Shown here: positions 14,255 through 23,644 of the stretch, piece by piece
How the letters are laid out: each line of letters starts with the position of its first letter
Numbering within the stretch: position 1 is the stretch's first letter
Origin: Euryarchaeota archaeon UBA62
GTDB taxonomy: Archaea > Thermoplasmatota > Poseidoniia > Poseidoniales > Thalassarchaeaceae
Direction of reading: 5' to 3'
Assembly: GCA_002502095.1 (NCBI GenBank)
Contig: DAPJ01000005.1
Location: 151,407-215,406 of the forward strand
DNA: 64,000 nucleotides
Position numbers and translations under genes: made by a program
The notes under the pieces: model-generated
What the model saw: only the letters and a program-made list of their open reading frames with translations
Databases searched by the model: none
Told to the model about the DNA's origin: nothing

Positions 14255-16273
14255 TCATCGAGAATCAAAAAGATTCTTCAGAATACTTTCATCTACGATG
14301 TTAGGTAATGTGACGTTTAGATCGGGGTCATTATCCATGGCTCTTTTTATTGTCCATATAGCCTCATCATTCCTAGCCCATGACCTTCTTGCAATACCAT
14401 TTTCTACATCCCAAGGAATCATTGATTCTATGGCCCTACTGGATTTTTCTGACCCATCAATGTATAGTCCGAAACCCCCATTGATAACCTCTCCCCAGCC
14501 AACGCCTCCACCATTGTGGAGACTAACCCAAGTTGCTCCTCTGAACGAGTCGCCAACAAAATTCTGTACGGCCATATCCGCAGTAAACATAGAGCCGTCC
14601 CTGATATTGGCCGTCTCCCTGTATGGACTATCTGTGCCACTGACATCGTGGTGGTCTCTGCCGAGAACAATGGGTCCAGAAATTTCCCCATTTCTTATAG
14701 CATCATTGAACGCTGTAGCGATAGATTTTCTCCCTGTAGAGTCTGCATATAAAATTCTGGCTTTACTACCGACGACCAGATCATTTTTTGCGGCTTCTTC
14801 TATCCATCTGAGATTATCTGAGTATTGTTGCCTGATTCTTTGTGGGGCTTCTGATTGGAGCTCAGTAAGTATCGAATGGGCTATTGAGTCAGATATTTCT
14901 AAATCTTTATCTGAGCCAGAAGTACACACCCAACGAAATGGGCCGAAGCCATAGTCAAAACACATTGGCCCCATTATATCTTCAACGTATGAAGGATACT
15001 TGAATTGACCATGCCCGTCTACAATGTCAGCACCTGACCTACTGGCCTCCAAGAGAAATGCGTTTCCATAGTCCCAGAATTTCATCCCCCTAGAGGACAA
15101 TTTATTGATCATGTCTGCATGTTTTCTTAGTGACTCCTTTACATGAGCCTTGAAGTCTTCAGGATTATTTGACAGGAGGTTCTTCGCCTCTTCGAATGTG
15201 AATCCTGCGGGAGTATATCCACCTAGCCAGGGATTGTGAAGACTGGTCTGGTCGCTGCCTAAATCTGGAGTGAGATTATTTTCGATAAGTGCCTCGAGTA
15301 AATCAACTATATTTCCAACATAGCCTATTGAGACTGCATCTCCATCATTTACTGCTTGTCGCGCACGCGATATTACATGTTCCAAATCGTAGTGTAACTC
15401 GGATAGCCATCCTTGCTGATGCCTCTTAACGGCCGCGTGAGAGTCTACTTCGGCAATAATACAGACAGCACCGGCAATGACAGCAGCCTTCGCCTGAGCT
15501 CCAGACATTCCTCCTAGTCCCGATGTGATGAATAGTATCCCGGATAGGTTTGATTCGTTATCAATATCCAGATATTTTCTGGCCGCGTTCAATAGGGTAA
15601 TTGTCGTTCCGTGGACGATTCCCTGTGGCCCTATGTACATGTAGGACCCTGCAGTCATCTGACCGAACTGCGTCACTCCAAGAGCGTTCATCCTTTCGTA
15701 ATCTAACTGGGAGGAATAATTCGGAATTACTAGACCATTGGAAATGACTACCCTAGGGGACTCAAGACTCGAAGGAAACAATCCAAGGGGATGGCCCGAG
15801 TTAATGACAAGCGTCTGATTATCATTCATCTTTGAAAGTAATTCCATTGTGACTAGGTACTGTGCCCAATTTTGGAAAACTGATCCATTGCCCCCGTATG
15901 TAACCAACTCATGTGGATACTGAGCAACTGAAGGATCCAAGTTATTCTGAATCATTAACATTACAGAAGCTGCAGAGGGGGAGATAGATGGATAGTGATC
16001 GATCGGTCTAGAGTACATTTCGTAATCTGGCCTAAATCTATGCATGTAAATATGGCCAAAGTCCTCTAATTCTTGTAAAAACTCGGCTGCTAACACATTA
16101 TGCCAATCCTCAGGGAAATATCTCAATGAGTTTTTAATAGCCAATTTCTTCTCAGATTCACTGAGTACTTGTGGCCTAACAGGGGCGTGTGGGACTGAGT
16201 CATCTAACGATTTAACAGGGGGCAAATGATCAGGAATTCCGACCAATATCTGTTCTTTGAATGTTAATCCCAT
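14255..16273 (-). CDS. hutU: Urocanate hydratase HutU, long form
   Basis: Adds water to urocanate to give imidazolone propionate, step 2, using tightly bound NAD. At 672 residues it is about 115 longer than the common bacterial enzyme (about 555) and resembles the long form known from animals and some bacteria. Visible family blocks: TYGGNGSVFQNWAQYL, MTAGSYMYIGPQGIVHGT, ITSGLGGMSGAQ (NAD-binding), and SLHNGGGVGWGEVINGGFG near the C-terminus. It overlaps the cyclodeaminase gene by 10 bases. Confidence 0.94.
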   Translation of the reverse strand: MGLTFKEQILVGIPDHLPPVKSLDDSVPHAPVRPQVLSESEKKLAIKNSLRYFPEDWHNVLAAEFLQELEDFGHIYMHRFRPDYEMYSRPIDHYPSISPSAASVMLMIQNNLDPSVAQYPHELVTYGGNGSVFQNWAQYLVTMELLSKMNDNQTLVINSGHPLGLFPSSLESPRVVISNGLVIPNYSSQLDYERMNALGVTQFGQMTAGSYMYIGPQGIVHGTTITLLNAARKYLDIDNESNLSGILFITSGLGGMSGAQAKAAVIAGAVCIIAEVDSHAAVKRHQQGWLSELHYDLEHVISRARQAVNDGDAVSIGYVGNIVDLLEALIENNLTPDLGSDQTSLHNPWLGGYTPAGFTFEEAKNLLSNNPEDFKAHVKESLRKHADMINKLSSRGMKFWDYGNAFLLEASRSGADIVDGHGQFKYPSYVEDIMGPMCFDYGFGPFRWVCTSGSDKDLEISDSIAHSILTELQSEAPQRIRQQYSDNLRWIEEAAKNDLVVGSKARILYADSTGRKSIATAFNDAIRNGEISGPIVLGRDHHDVSGTDSPYRETANIRDGSMFTADMAVQNFVGDSFRGATWVSLHNGGGVGWGEVINGGFGLYIDGSEKSSRAIESMIPWDVENGIARRSWARNDEAIWTIKRAMDNDPDLNVTLPNIVDESILKNLFDSR

Positions 16274-16899
16274 TTCAGTCTCTCCATTATAATGGACTCG
16301 ATAGTAGTAGAGCTAGCAAGAGATGCTTTCAGAAGGCTTTCCATCTCTTGAGCTATGTCTTTCTTTTCATCAGTGTCATCCAAGGAATCTAAATTAATTT
16401 GGACATTGTAAGAAGCTATTTTTGAAGATGCGTATGCCAATTCAGATGATGCGAGAAGATCTGTAAGGGCATTGGGATTGCCGGTTCTTGATAGTCCCAT
16501 AATCGATTGTAGAAAATCAGATGAAGCTCTCATTATTTTCAGTGGCACAAATGCGGCATTAATTGTAGAAGATTCGATAGCCTCGGCCCTAATTGATTTC
16601 TGGAGTTCATTGTCTCTTGGGAGCCTATACGAATCCATTACGGCATCAAATGCAGAAGCATCTTCATCAGCAAGTAATAGAGAAAGGTCGATTCCTTTGG
16701 TAGATAATTCTATCACTTCCGATGCAGAATTATGACCTTCTGACCATTTTTCCTTACCTAGGGTCAACCTGGATACCATCATACCCAGAGCATGCGCATG
16801 CGCAAGAGAAAGCGCGGCAACTGAGCCACCTCCTGGCGTAGGACTGGAGGATGATATTCTTGACAAGACATCGGCATATCCATCATTCAAGTTAATCAC
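16264..16899 (-). CDS. Formiminotetrahydrofolate cyclodeaminase (FTCD C-terminal type)
   Basis: Converts 5-formimino-THF to 5,10-methenyl-THF and ammonia. The 211-residue all-helical protein starts (GTG) with the family lead LSRISSSSPTPGGGSVAALS, the glycine-rich folate-binding stretch, followed by AHALGMMVSRLTLGK. It corresponds to the C-terminal half of the bifunctional vertebrate FTCD but is a separate gene here, overlapping the transferase gene by eight bases. This links histidine breakdown to the one-carbon pool, implying that the cell uses a folate-type carrier. Confidence 0.88.
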   Translation of the reverse strand: MINLNDGYADVLSRISSSSPTPGGGSVAALSLAHAHALGMMVSRLTLGKEKWSEGHNSASEVIELSTKGIDLSLLLADEDASAFDAVMDSYRLPRDNELQKSIRAEAIESSTINAAFVPLKIMRASSDFLQSIMGLSRTGNPNALTDLLASSELAYASSKIASYNVQINLDSLDDTDEKKDIAQEMESLLKASLASSTTIESIIMERLKWD

Positions 16900-17926
16900 C
16901 TCGTATTGCTAGCTCGATAATCGAGGAGCTGATATCAAACTCATGTAAGCCTTCCAATTCCAAACCATCGACTGCATGTTGTAAAATATTGTTTTCATTT
17001 GCCTCTTCTGAGTCTGGACAATAATGGATTCCTGCTTGAATCATTGCCTGCATTGGGACTAATCCGACAAGCTCGCTTGCAGTGACCGTGAGTCCTAGTT
17101 TACCAGCCTCTGACCTTATTGCATCTGTAACATCATGAAGACCGGTAATAGTGTGATCGAGTAAGTTCATAGATACCTGAGCCGTATCTTCGTCATACAT
17201 CCATCCAGCCGCCTGTAAGGCTTTGAATTTACCAGGCTCTCTAATTGTAATTCCATCTGGGTCTACCAATTTATTTCCTTGATCATCCCTCTTAATAACA
17301 CCGCTTGTACGAATTTTTCCAGCGATTATATTTGCAAGTGATTTATCATGTGTACTTAGATTAACATTGTATGCAATTAGAATTTGCCTAGCTCCAGTAG
17401 CTGTAACCCCGGAACGTGGTAAGAACTCTGAAGGACCAAAATCGGGCTCCCACTCTGGATCAGATAGTTTTTCTTTGAAAGCTTCATACTCACCTTTCCT
17501 GATATCTGGTAGTTTTACACGTCTTTCATTTCTAGCTGATTCGGCGTAAAGGAATACTGGGATGCCATATTTTTCAGACACAGCCTTGGCGTAACGCTCT
17601 GAAAGATCGATGCACTCGTCCATTGAGGAGTTACTAAGAGGAATGAAAGGGACTACATCAATAGCACCCATTCTAGCGTGTTCGCCGGAGTGTTTTGACA
17701 TGTCAATTAATTCTAATGCGACTCCAGTAGATTTTATTGCGGCTTCCAAAACAGCTTCCGGACCACCGACCATAGTAACTACGGTTCGATTAAAATCGGC
17801 CCCCATGTCAACATCCAGTAGGCTCACTCCATCTACGCTTGTAATGGAATCAATGATGGCGTCTATGATATCTTTATCTCTACCTTCACTAAAGTTAGGA
17901 ACGCACTCGATCAACGGTTGGCCCAT
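16892..17926 (-). CDS. ftcD: Glutamate formiminotransferase
   Basis: Moves the formimino group from formiminoglutamate to tetrahydrofolate, releasing glutamate. Family features: LIECVPNFSEGRDKDIID at the start, SKHSGEHARMGAIDVVPFIP (catalytic His and substrate loop) about 78-97, and VSMNLLDHTITGLHDV. At 344 residues it is the transferase domain plus the usual C-terminal extension, without the fused cyclodeaminase. First hut gene of the minus-strand operon; 36 bases separate it from PAN. Confidence 0.93.
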   Translation of the reverse strand: MGQPLIECVPNFSEGRDKDIIDAIIDSITSVDGVSLLDVDMGADFNRTVVTMVGGPEAVLEAAIKSTGVALELIDMSKHSGEHARMGAIDVVPFIPLSNSSMDECIDLSERYAKAVSEKYGIPVFLYAESARNERRVKLPDIRKGEYEAFKEKLSDPEWEPDFGPSEFLPRSGVTATGARQILIAYNVNLSTHDKSLANIIAGKIRTSGVIKRDDQGNKLVDPDGITIREPGKFKALQAAGWMYDEDTAQVSMNLLDHTITGLHDVTDAIRSEAGKLGLTVTASELVGLVPMQAMIQAGIHYCPDSEEANENNILQHAVDGLELEGLHEFDISSSIIELAIRGD

Positions 17927-17962
17927 GGCCTCGCATGGAGATTAAGGGATTAGGATTACTCA

Positions 17963-19177
17963 TCAGTCATATAATCCAGAAGAGTTGTCAGTTCTGCCTT
18001 TCTCACTGTTTAGTGTAAGCTTCTCTAGTGAATTTAGGAAATCAGATTTTGTTATCTTTTTATTACCCTTGGATATTGCACTAACCCCTGCTTCGACAAC
18101 GAGCGATTTTATCTCGGCACCGCTAAAACCATCGGTTTTTGAAGCGATTTCTTCTAGCTTAATTCTGTTCGATATAGGAGTATTCTTAGTGTGTACCTTA
18201 AGAATTGAAAGTCTACCATCCTCGTCTGGAAGAGGAATCTCAACTATTCTATCAAATCTACCAGGCCTCAATAAAGCATTGTCAAGAAGCTCCGGCCTAT
18301 TCGTAGCGGCGATAATTTTCACGTCCTCTAGTGGAGCGAATCCATCCAATTCTGACAGAAGTTGCATTAGTGTTCTTTGAACTTCCCTATCACCGGAAGT
18401 AGCACTGTCGAGCCTCTTAGAACCTATGGCGTCGAGTTCATCTATGAATACAATGGCTGGGGCCCTTTTTCTAGCGAGGTCGAATATTTCTCTAACTAAT
18501 CTTCCTCCTTCGCCAATGTATTTCTGAGCTAATTCAGAGGCAACTAAACCTAGGAAGACAGCATTAGTGGAATTTGCTACAGCTTTGGCCAACATAGTCT
18601 TTCCAGTGCCGGGAGGGCCGGTTAACAGAACTCCTTTTGGAGGGTCAATGGAGAACCTCTCGAAATCATCACGATTTGTGAAAGATAGCTCTACCGCTTC
18701 ACGAATTTGAATGATCTGTTCTTCAAGTCCGCCAACGTCATCAAAAGTAACGGACGGTTTTTCAATTATCTCAGAAGTAACGACAAGGGGGTCCCAAGAG
18801 TCGGATAAAACCTCAATTACAGAGAGATTATCCTGATTTAATGCAACTCTGGCTCCGGGAGTCAAGAGGGATTCATCGATACGAGGATTGATGGAAACTA
18901 GGAAGACTGTACCATTTGAACTCCTGACTATTGCTCCTTCATCAGTGAGGTCCTGAATATGGCCTATTACCATAGGTGGAGTTCTGAGATTCCTAATCTC
19001 TTCCTCGAGGCGACTTGCGCGCTTCTTAACTTGGGATATTTCGCTCTCCAATAGTAACTTATCAGTCAGGAGTTGCTGTGCAGTTTCTGATAGTACCTTG
19101 ATTTCAGATTGAAGATTTGAAACTGAGGATATGTTGGAGGGGTCTTCCTGACGTTGTGCGTCCGAGCCAGTTGCCAT
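17963..19177 (-). CDS. pan: Proteasome-activating nucleotidase PAN
   Basis: Hexameric AAA+ unfoldase that feeds proteins into the 20S proteasome. Order: N-terminal coiled coil (about 20-66), OB domain (67-125), AAA+ domain with Walker A GPPGTGKT (187-194), Walker B FIDELDAIG and arginine-finger region RPGRFDR. The last three residues LYD match the HbYX motif that docks into the proteasome alpha ring. 404 residues is the normal length. Its partner PsmA lies at 52 kb. Divergent from mbf1 across a palindromic promoter. Confidence 0.96.
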   Translation of the reverse strand: MATGSDAQRQEDPSNISSVSNLQSEIKVLSETAQQLLTDKLLLESEISQVKKRASRLEEEIRNLRTPPMVIGHIQDLTDEGAIVRSSNGTVFLVSINPRIDESLLTPGARVALNQDNLSVIEVLSDSWDPLVVTSEIIEKPSVTFDDVGGLEEQIIQIREAVELSFTNRDDFERFSIDPPKGVLLTGPPGTGKTMLAKAVANSTNAVFLGLVASELAQKYIGEGGRLVREIFDLARKRAPAIVFIDELDAIGSKRLDSATSGDREVQRTLMQLLSELDGFAPLEDVKIIAATNRPELLDNALLRPGRFDRIVEIPLPDEDGRLSILKVHTKNTPISNRIKLEEIASKTDGFSGAEIKSLVVEAGVSAISKGNKKITKSDFLNSLEKLTLNSEKGRTDNSSGLYD

Positions 19178-19188
19178 GAGTCTCGTAA

Positions 19189-19213
19189 GGGGTATTTGAT
19201 TTCAAATAACCCC
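19189..19213. promoter_or_regulatory. Near-perfect inverted repeat in the PAN/MBF1 divergent promoter
   Basis: GGGGTATTTGA (19189-19199), two bases, then TCAAATAACCCC (19202-19213): the arms match except for one extra base. The AT core can act as a TATA element in both directions; its centre is roughly 25-30 bases from the PAN ATG, suggesting a leaderless PAN message, and about 40 bases from the mbf1 ATG. It may be a shared bidirectional promoter with a regulator site. Confidence 0.5.
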
Positions 19214-19246
19214 AACCCATATGTTCGAGTTCTCGTTGGAGCATAC

Positions 19247-19732
19247 ATGGCAACCTGTGAAATGTGTGGGACGGATAGAGTTACAACATTTCTTTCGGAA
19301 ATCTCAGGAGCTAGGCTAAGATGTTGTTCAAGATGTATCGAATCTAATAACTTGACAGTCTTGGAAAGAAGAACTGCAACACAAACAGTAACAAGACCTG
19401 TTTCATCTAAGACAAGAACATATACGAAAAATATCACTAAGATGGAGAAAGAAGTGGCTAGAGATTTCCATATTAGAATCAAAAATGCAAGAGAGGGGAA
19501 GGGATGGACTGCGCGAGAAATGGCCAAGAGGCTAAATCTACGACTTAATGATATTCAGAAAACCGAAGCGGGAGTTCGTCCTGCTGATAATATTCTCGAG
19601 AAAATAGCTAAAGCACTGGATATCTCACTCTTCGAAGAGAGCATATCAGAACCTGAGAGGAACATTAAGGCCCCCAGTAGCAGAAGTATGACAATAGGAG
19701 ATGCTCTAGATGAGTTCCTTGCGAAAGAATGA
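19247..19732 (+). CDS. mbf1: MBF1-type transcriptional coactivator with zinc ribbon
   Basis: Multiprotein bridging factor 1 of archaeal type, 161 residues from the ATG at 19247 (MATCEMCGTDRV); a longer upstream reading overlaps PAN and is discarded. N-terminus: CEMC and CCSRC form a zinc ribbon. Residues about 75-135 form a cro-type helix-turn-helix (IKNAREGKGWTAREMAKRL, then LNDIQKTEAGVRPADNILEKIAKAL). Thought to act in transcription or ribosome-associated stress control. The tail overlaps tsr3 by 23 bases. Confidence 0.92.
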   Translation: MATCEMCGTDRVTTFLSEISGARLRCCSRCIESNNLTVLERRTATQTVTRPVSSKTRTYTKNITKMEKEVARDFHIRIKNAREGKGWTAREMAKRLNLRLNDIQKTEAGVRPADNILEKIAKALDISLFEESISEPERNIKAPSSRSMTIGDALDEFLAKE

Positions 19733-20267
19733 GTTCGAGGACGTCCCTCTGCATGTCATACACCTAGATCAAGATGACCCCAAGAAATGTAGTGCCAGGA
19801 GACTATCTAAACACGGACATGCGATTCTCCATAAATCTACTCGAGCGGCGCCGAAGAGAGGATTTCTTCTAGATCCTTCTAGTGGAATCCTGATGGGGCC
19901 AGATGACATGAAGTCAGTATCACGTGGAGGGTCCATCGTAGCACTAGACTGTTCTTGGAAGAGACTGGAAGAGTCTTTAGATTCTATTTCTAAGTACACC
20001 AGACTAGAAGGTAGAACCCTTCCAGTACTATTGGCTGCTAACCCAATATCCTGGGGCAAACCGGGAAGGCTTTCTACCGCGGAGGCATTCGCATCATCAC
20101 TGTTCATTCTTGGCAGAAAAGAGCAGGCAAAGAGGATATTATCATGCCTCCCATATGGAGATGCTTTTCTCGAATTGAATAGGATGCCACTGGAAGCATA
20201 TTCGGATGCACAAACCAATCAAGAATTAGCTGAATTGCAGTGGGAATTTTTTGATAGACCTGAATAG
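19710..20267 (+). CDS. tsr3: rRNA aminocarboxypropyltransferase Tsr3-like
   Basis: Predicted SPOUT-like SAM enzyme that adds a 3-amino-3-carboxypropyl group to small-subunit rRNA. The 185 residues show the family blocks: HLDQDDPKKCSARRLSKHG at the start, IVALDCSWKRLE, then LLAANPISWGKPGRLSTAEA, which forms the SAM pocket. The gene begins inside the 3' end of mbf1 (23-base overlap), so translation is likely coupled. In eukaryotes the substrate also needs prior methylation; the archaeal target is probably the equivalent uridine. Confidence 0.88.
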   Translation: MSSLRKNEFEDVPLHVIHLDQDDPKKCSARRLSKHGHAILHKSTRAAPKRGFLLDPSSGILMGPDDMKSVSRGGSIVALDCSWKRLEESLDSISKYTRLEGRTLPVLLAANPISWGKPGRLSTAEAFASSLFILGRKEQAKRILSCLPYGDAFLELNRMPLEAYSDAQTNQELAELQWEFFDRPE

Positions 20268-20271
20268 GCCA

Positions 20272-21327
20272 CTACTCGCTCTCCTCAACTCTCTGTTTTG
20301 CTAGTTCTCTCATATCCTCGTGATGTGAGCCCTCGTCTATTGCTACCTGATCTGACTCGTCTACAATCTCGACACCAAGGAGAGTTTCAATTACATCTTC
20401 CATTGTAACTAATCCTTCAGTTCCTCCAAACTCGTCTTTGACAATTAGAATCTGAGATTTTGTCTCAAGGAGAATATCCAATGCCCTGTCTACGGAGTCG
20501 TTATCGCTACAGATATCAACAGGCCTAGAAATCTCTGACATCTTCTTACTGTACTCATCGACGGCAGCTCTACGAAGTATCTCACTTCTTAGAACGACTC
20601 CTCGAACATCGTCAATATTCCCTCCTGTTACTGGCATTCTACCGTGGACCATTATTGGTATCCTCTCCAAAACATCAGAAACAGTATCATCAACAGATAC
20701 TGAAGTTACTACTACTCTTGGAGTCATGATATCACTGACCTTGATTTCTCTGAGTTTCAACAGATTCTGAATTACCGCCTCTTCATCTTCTTCAATTACA
20801 TCAGTCTCTTCGGCTATATCGGCCAATACAGAAAGCTCGTCCCTTGTAACAGTCTCAGTCTCTACTGCAGGCAAAAGAGACCTTGTAATCTCTATCGGCT
20901 TGACTATGATCCATAGGGCGAACATCATAGCTTTCATTATCCTAGCTGACGGAATAGTAAGTTTCCTCCAGTATAGAGCTCCGATAGTCTTGGGTAGAAT
21001 CTCGCTAAGTAACAGAATTGCCAAGGTTAAGACAGCGGCGGCTACATGCACAATCATGCCTCCTCCGAACTGGGTCTGTACTTCAGCGCCGACTCCCAAG
21101 GCTCCTACGGTATGGGCTATGGTATTCAAGGTCAATATTGCAGTAAGAGGCCGTTCAGGGTCATCTTTCCATTGTGACCAGAGATCGCTCACTTTGGGGT
21201 GTGTATCTTTGAGGGCGGCTATATGTCCGTGACTAGTAGAAAGTAGTACTGCTTCCAGAATACTGCACAGGAAGGATGCTCCAAGAGCTAGTGTCGAATA
21301 AGCTATGATTAGCGTGTAGTCTACCAA
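20272..21327 (-). CDS. CNNM/CorC-type membrane protein with CBS pair
   Basis: A 351-residue membrane protein of the DUF21-CBS family (CorC/HlyC, cyclin-M), linked to magnesium or cobalt transport. An N-terminal DUF21 region with about four hydrophobic segments (IIAYSTLALGASFLCSILEA, VHVAAAVLTLAILLLSEILP) contains the family's SEILPK. Two CBS domains follow (IMTPRVVVTSVSVDDTVSD and ILIVKDEFGGTEGLVTMEDV). The start is a TTG with GTGAGGA upstream; no ATG fits. The C-terminal CorC_HlyC domain is missing or very short. Confidence 0.87.
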   Translation of the reverse strand: MVDYTLIIAYSTLALGASFLCSILEAVLLSTSHGHIAALKDTHPKVSDLWSQWKDDPERPLTAILTLNTIAHTVGALGVGAEVQTQFGGGMIVHVAAAVLTLAILLLSEILPKTIGALYWRKLTIPSARIMKAMMFALWIIVKPIEITRSLLPAVETETVTRDELSVLADIAEETDVIEEDEEAVIQNLLKLREIKVSDIMTPRVVVTSVSVDDTVSDVLERIPIMVHGRMPVTGGNIDDVRGVVLRSEILRRAAVDEYSKKMSEISRPVDICSDNDSVDRALDILLETKSQILIVKDEFGGTEGLVTMEDVIETLLGVEIVDESDQVAIDEGSHHEDMRELAKQRVEESE

Positions 21328-21411
21328 CTATCTTTCCTCACTTTTGAGCGAAAATTAAACATGTGCGTGACACGAATGGCTGCTCCCAATTGCCTTACGA
21401 CCGATTGCGAC

Positions 21412-21420
21412 ATAAATAGG
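21412..21420 (+). promoter_or_regulatory. TATA box of metG
   Basis: ATAAATAGG is centred about 24 bases before the GTG start of metG. In archaea transcription begins roughly 22-27 bases past the TATA centre, so the message would start at or next to the start codon (leaderless). Confidence 0.5.
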
Positions 21421-21438
21421 TGACTGACCGCTAACCAT

Positions 21439-23640
21439 GTGCCGGAGCCGGAATATGTCACAATTTTCATGGCTTGGCCATACGTAAATGCGCCATTACA
21501 CCTAGGCCATGTAGCTGGAAATTGCCTTCCGGCGGATATTCAATACAGGTATGAAAGAGCCAGGGGGAGAAGGGTTCTGATGTGCAGTGGGTCCGATGAA
21601 CACGGAACTCCGATAACAATTACTGCTGAGCAGCTGGGCGTTTCACCGCAGGAGATTGTAGACAAATATCATGATCTCGCCCTTGACTCTCTAACTAAGC
21701 TAGGCTGTGCCTGGCCTCAGAACATTGATTCAAGAGGTATCGAATATGGAGGAGCATTGTACAATAGAACTTCAGATTCGAGACATAAAGAGTTGGTTCG
21801 TGATGTTTTTACTCAATTATTGGATTCGGGATTATTGCAGAAGCAGACAATGAAACAATATTGCTCAATTTCAGAAGGTAAAGTTAGATTCCTCCCTGAT
21901 AGATACGTAGAAGGGACCTGTCCTGTTTGCGGGGAAGGTGAAGCACGTGGCGACCAATGTGATGAATGTGGCTCAACATATGAGGCACATGAGTTACTCA
22001 ATCCATTATCCAAATTGGATCCGAAAGCGGATATAGAGGTCAGAGATACCGACCATTTCTTCTTCAGATTAGATATGTTTCAAGAGAGCCTCGAAAAATA
22101 TGCATCCACTAGGCAGTATATTTGGAAGCCTAATGTTAGATCAATGACCAAGAACTGGCTAAATATGGGCCTTAGGCCAAGAGCAGTGACAAGAGACATA
22201 GAATGGGGAATAGACATTCCACTATCAGGAAATGAATGGTCTTCGAAGAGTATCTATGTGTGGTTTGAGGCGGTTCAGGGGTACTATTCCTGTGCAAGAA
22301 TATGGTCCGAAAGATATGCTACTGCAAATAATCACCCTGATGGAGACTCAGCATGGGAAAACTGGTGGAAGAAGAGCCCTAGTGGAGAGTCACCAAAGCA
22401 CATTTACTTCATGGGCAAGGACAACATCCCCTTCCATACAATTATTTGGCCAGCACTCATTATGGGAATTAATGCATCATCTAACAATGGAAAGATAACC
22501 AGTGAGGCCTTTGAAGGAGATTTAGTAATGGGAACAAACGTTTCATCTAATGAATACCTCATGTTGCAGGGAGGGCAATTCAGCAAGAGCAGGAAACACG
22601 CAGTATGGTTGCCGTCATTCTTGGAGAGATATGATGCCGACTGTCTAAGATATTACTTATCCATAAATATGCCAGAAACCCATGATACTGATTTCAGATG
22701 GGAAGAATTCGTTGACAGGGTGAATAATGAGCTAATCGGAACATATGGAAACTTTGTACATAGGGTGATGACACTGACAAATAGGTTAGCAACAGATGAG
22801 GGGAACCCGTTACTGAAATATGACGATATTGAAAAGCATTCAGAAATTATCTCACAGTGCGACGATCTCGTACGTTCAGCAATAGATTCTATGGAAAGGC
22901 AGAGGTTCAAGGAAGCATTGAGATCAATTATGTCAATAGCACAAATTGGTAATCAATTGCTACAGAGATGTGCACCGTGGAAATTTCTAAAGTCCGAAGA
23001 ATCACAGGAGAAAGAGTACTCTCTTTCAGGGCTAGCCCTTTCGTGGAGGCTTTGTAGAACGTTATCAATATGTACAAGGCCATTCATGCCGTTTCAATCA
23101 GAGAGGCTATGGGAAATGCTTGGTGAGAAGACCGAACTTGACAGTCAATTATGGGATAGTTCGACAGATTACTCCTCGGACCTCCAGTGGAGCGGAATTT
23201 CTCCAGAGCCTCTTTTCACTAGGCTGGACCTTGATGAAATCCTTACACATGAAATGTCATTGGCCAATGATATTAATGAGGACCCCGTCGAGAATGATAA
23301 GGAAGGAGCTGATTACATAGATTTTGAAGATTTCATGAAGGTCGAGATGAGGACCGGTAAAGTCATTTCTGTTGAAGAACATCCCAATGCGGACAAGCTC
23401 TACGTAGTAACAATACAGGACAGCCCTGATTCAACTAGGACCGTGTGTGCAGGACTCAAAGAATATTATGATCCAACGGATTTAGAAGGTTTGAATGTTG
23501 TATTCGTAGCTAATTTAGAGCCTAGGAAACTTAGAGGAGTATTGTCGGAAGGAATGTTACTAGCCGCAGATGATGGAGACGGTAATGTCAGCATTCTGAC
23601 TACTAAAGGAGACATCGGCACTGGTTCAAGGGTCAGGTAA
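21439..23640 (+). CDS. metG: Methionyl-tRNA synthetase
   Basis: Charges tRNA-Met. The class I HIGH variant is HLGH at 21-24, the KMSKS variant is in GQFSKSRKH, and the connective domain has zinc cysteines CPVCGEG and CDECGS. A C-terminal tRNA-binding (EMAP-II/Trbp111-like) domain is fused (FMKVEMRTGKVISVEEHPN onward, about the last 110 residues). 733 residues is normal for the fused form. The start is GTG at 21439; an ATG overlapping at 21437 is in another frame. Confidence 0.95.
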   Translation: MPEPEYVTIFMAWPYVNAPLHLGHVAGNCLPADIQYRYERARGRRVLMCSGSDEHGTPITITAEQLGVSPQEIVDKYHDLALDSLTKLGCAWPQNIDSRGIEYGGALYNRTSDSRHKELVRDVFTQLLDSGLLQKQTMKQYCSISEGKVRFLPDRYVEGTCPVCGEGEARGDQCDECGSTYEAHELLNPLSKLDPKADIEVRDTDHFFFRLDMFQESLEKYASTRQYIWKPNVRSMTKNWLNMGLRPRAVTRDIEWGIDIPLSGNEWSSKSIYVWFEAVQGYYSCARIWSERYATANNHPDGDSAWENWWKKSPSGESPKHIYFMGKDNIPFHTIIWPALIMGINASSNNGKITSEAFEGDLVMGTNVSSNEYLMLQGGQFSKSRKHAVWLPSFLERYDADCLRYYLSINMPETHDTDFRWEEFVDRVNNELIGTYGNFVHRVMTLTNRLATDEGNPLLKYDDIEKHSEIISQCDDLVRSAIDSMERQRFKEALRSIMSIAQIGNQLLQRCAPWKFLKSEESQEKEYSLSGLALSWRLCRTLSICTRPFMPFQSERLWEMLGEKTELDSQLWDSSTDYSSDLQWSGISPEPLFTRLDLDEILTHEMSLANDINEDPVENDKEGADYIDFEDFMKVEMRTGKVISVEEHPNADKLYVVTIQDSPDSTRTVCAGLKEYYDPTDLEGLNVVFVANLEPRKLRGVLSEGMLLAADDGDGNVSILTTKGDIGTGSRVR

Positions 23641-23644
23641 CCCA

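Noticed and set aside
14298..14954. Long plus-strand frame opposite hutU
   Set aside because: It is a shadow of the urocanase codons; no family sequence, and hutU has complete conserved blocks.
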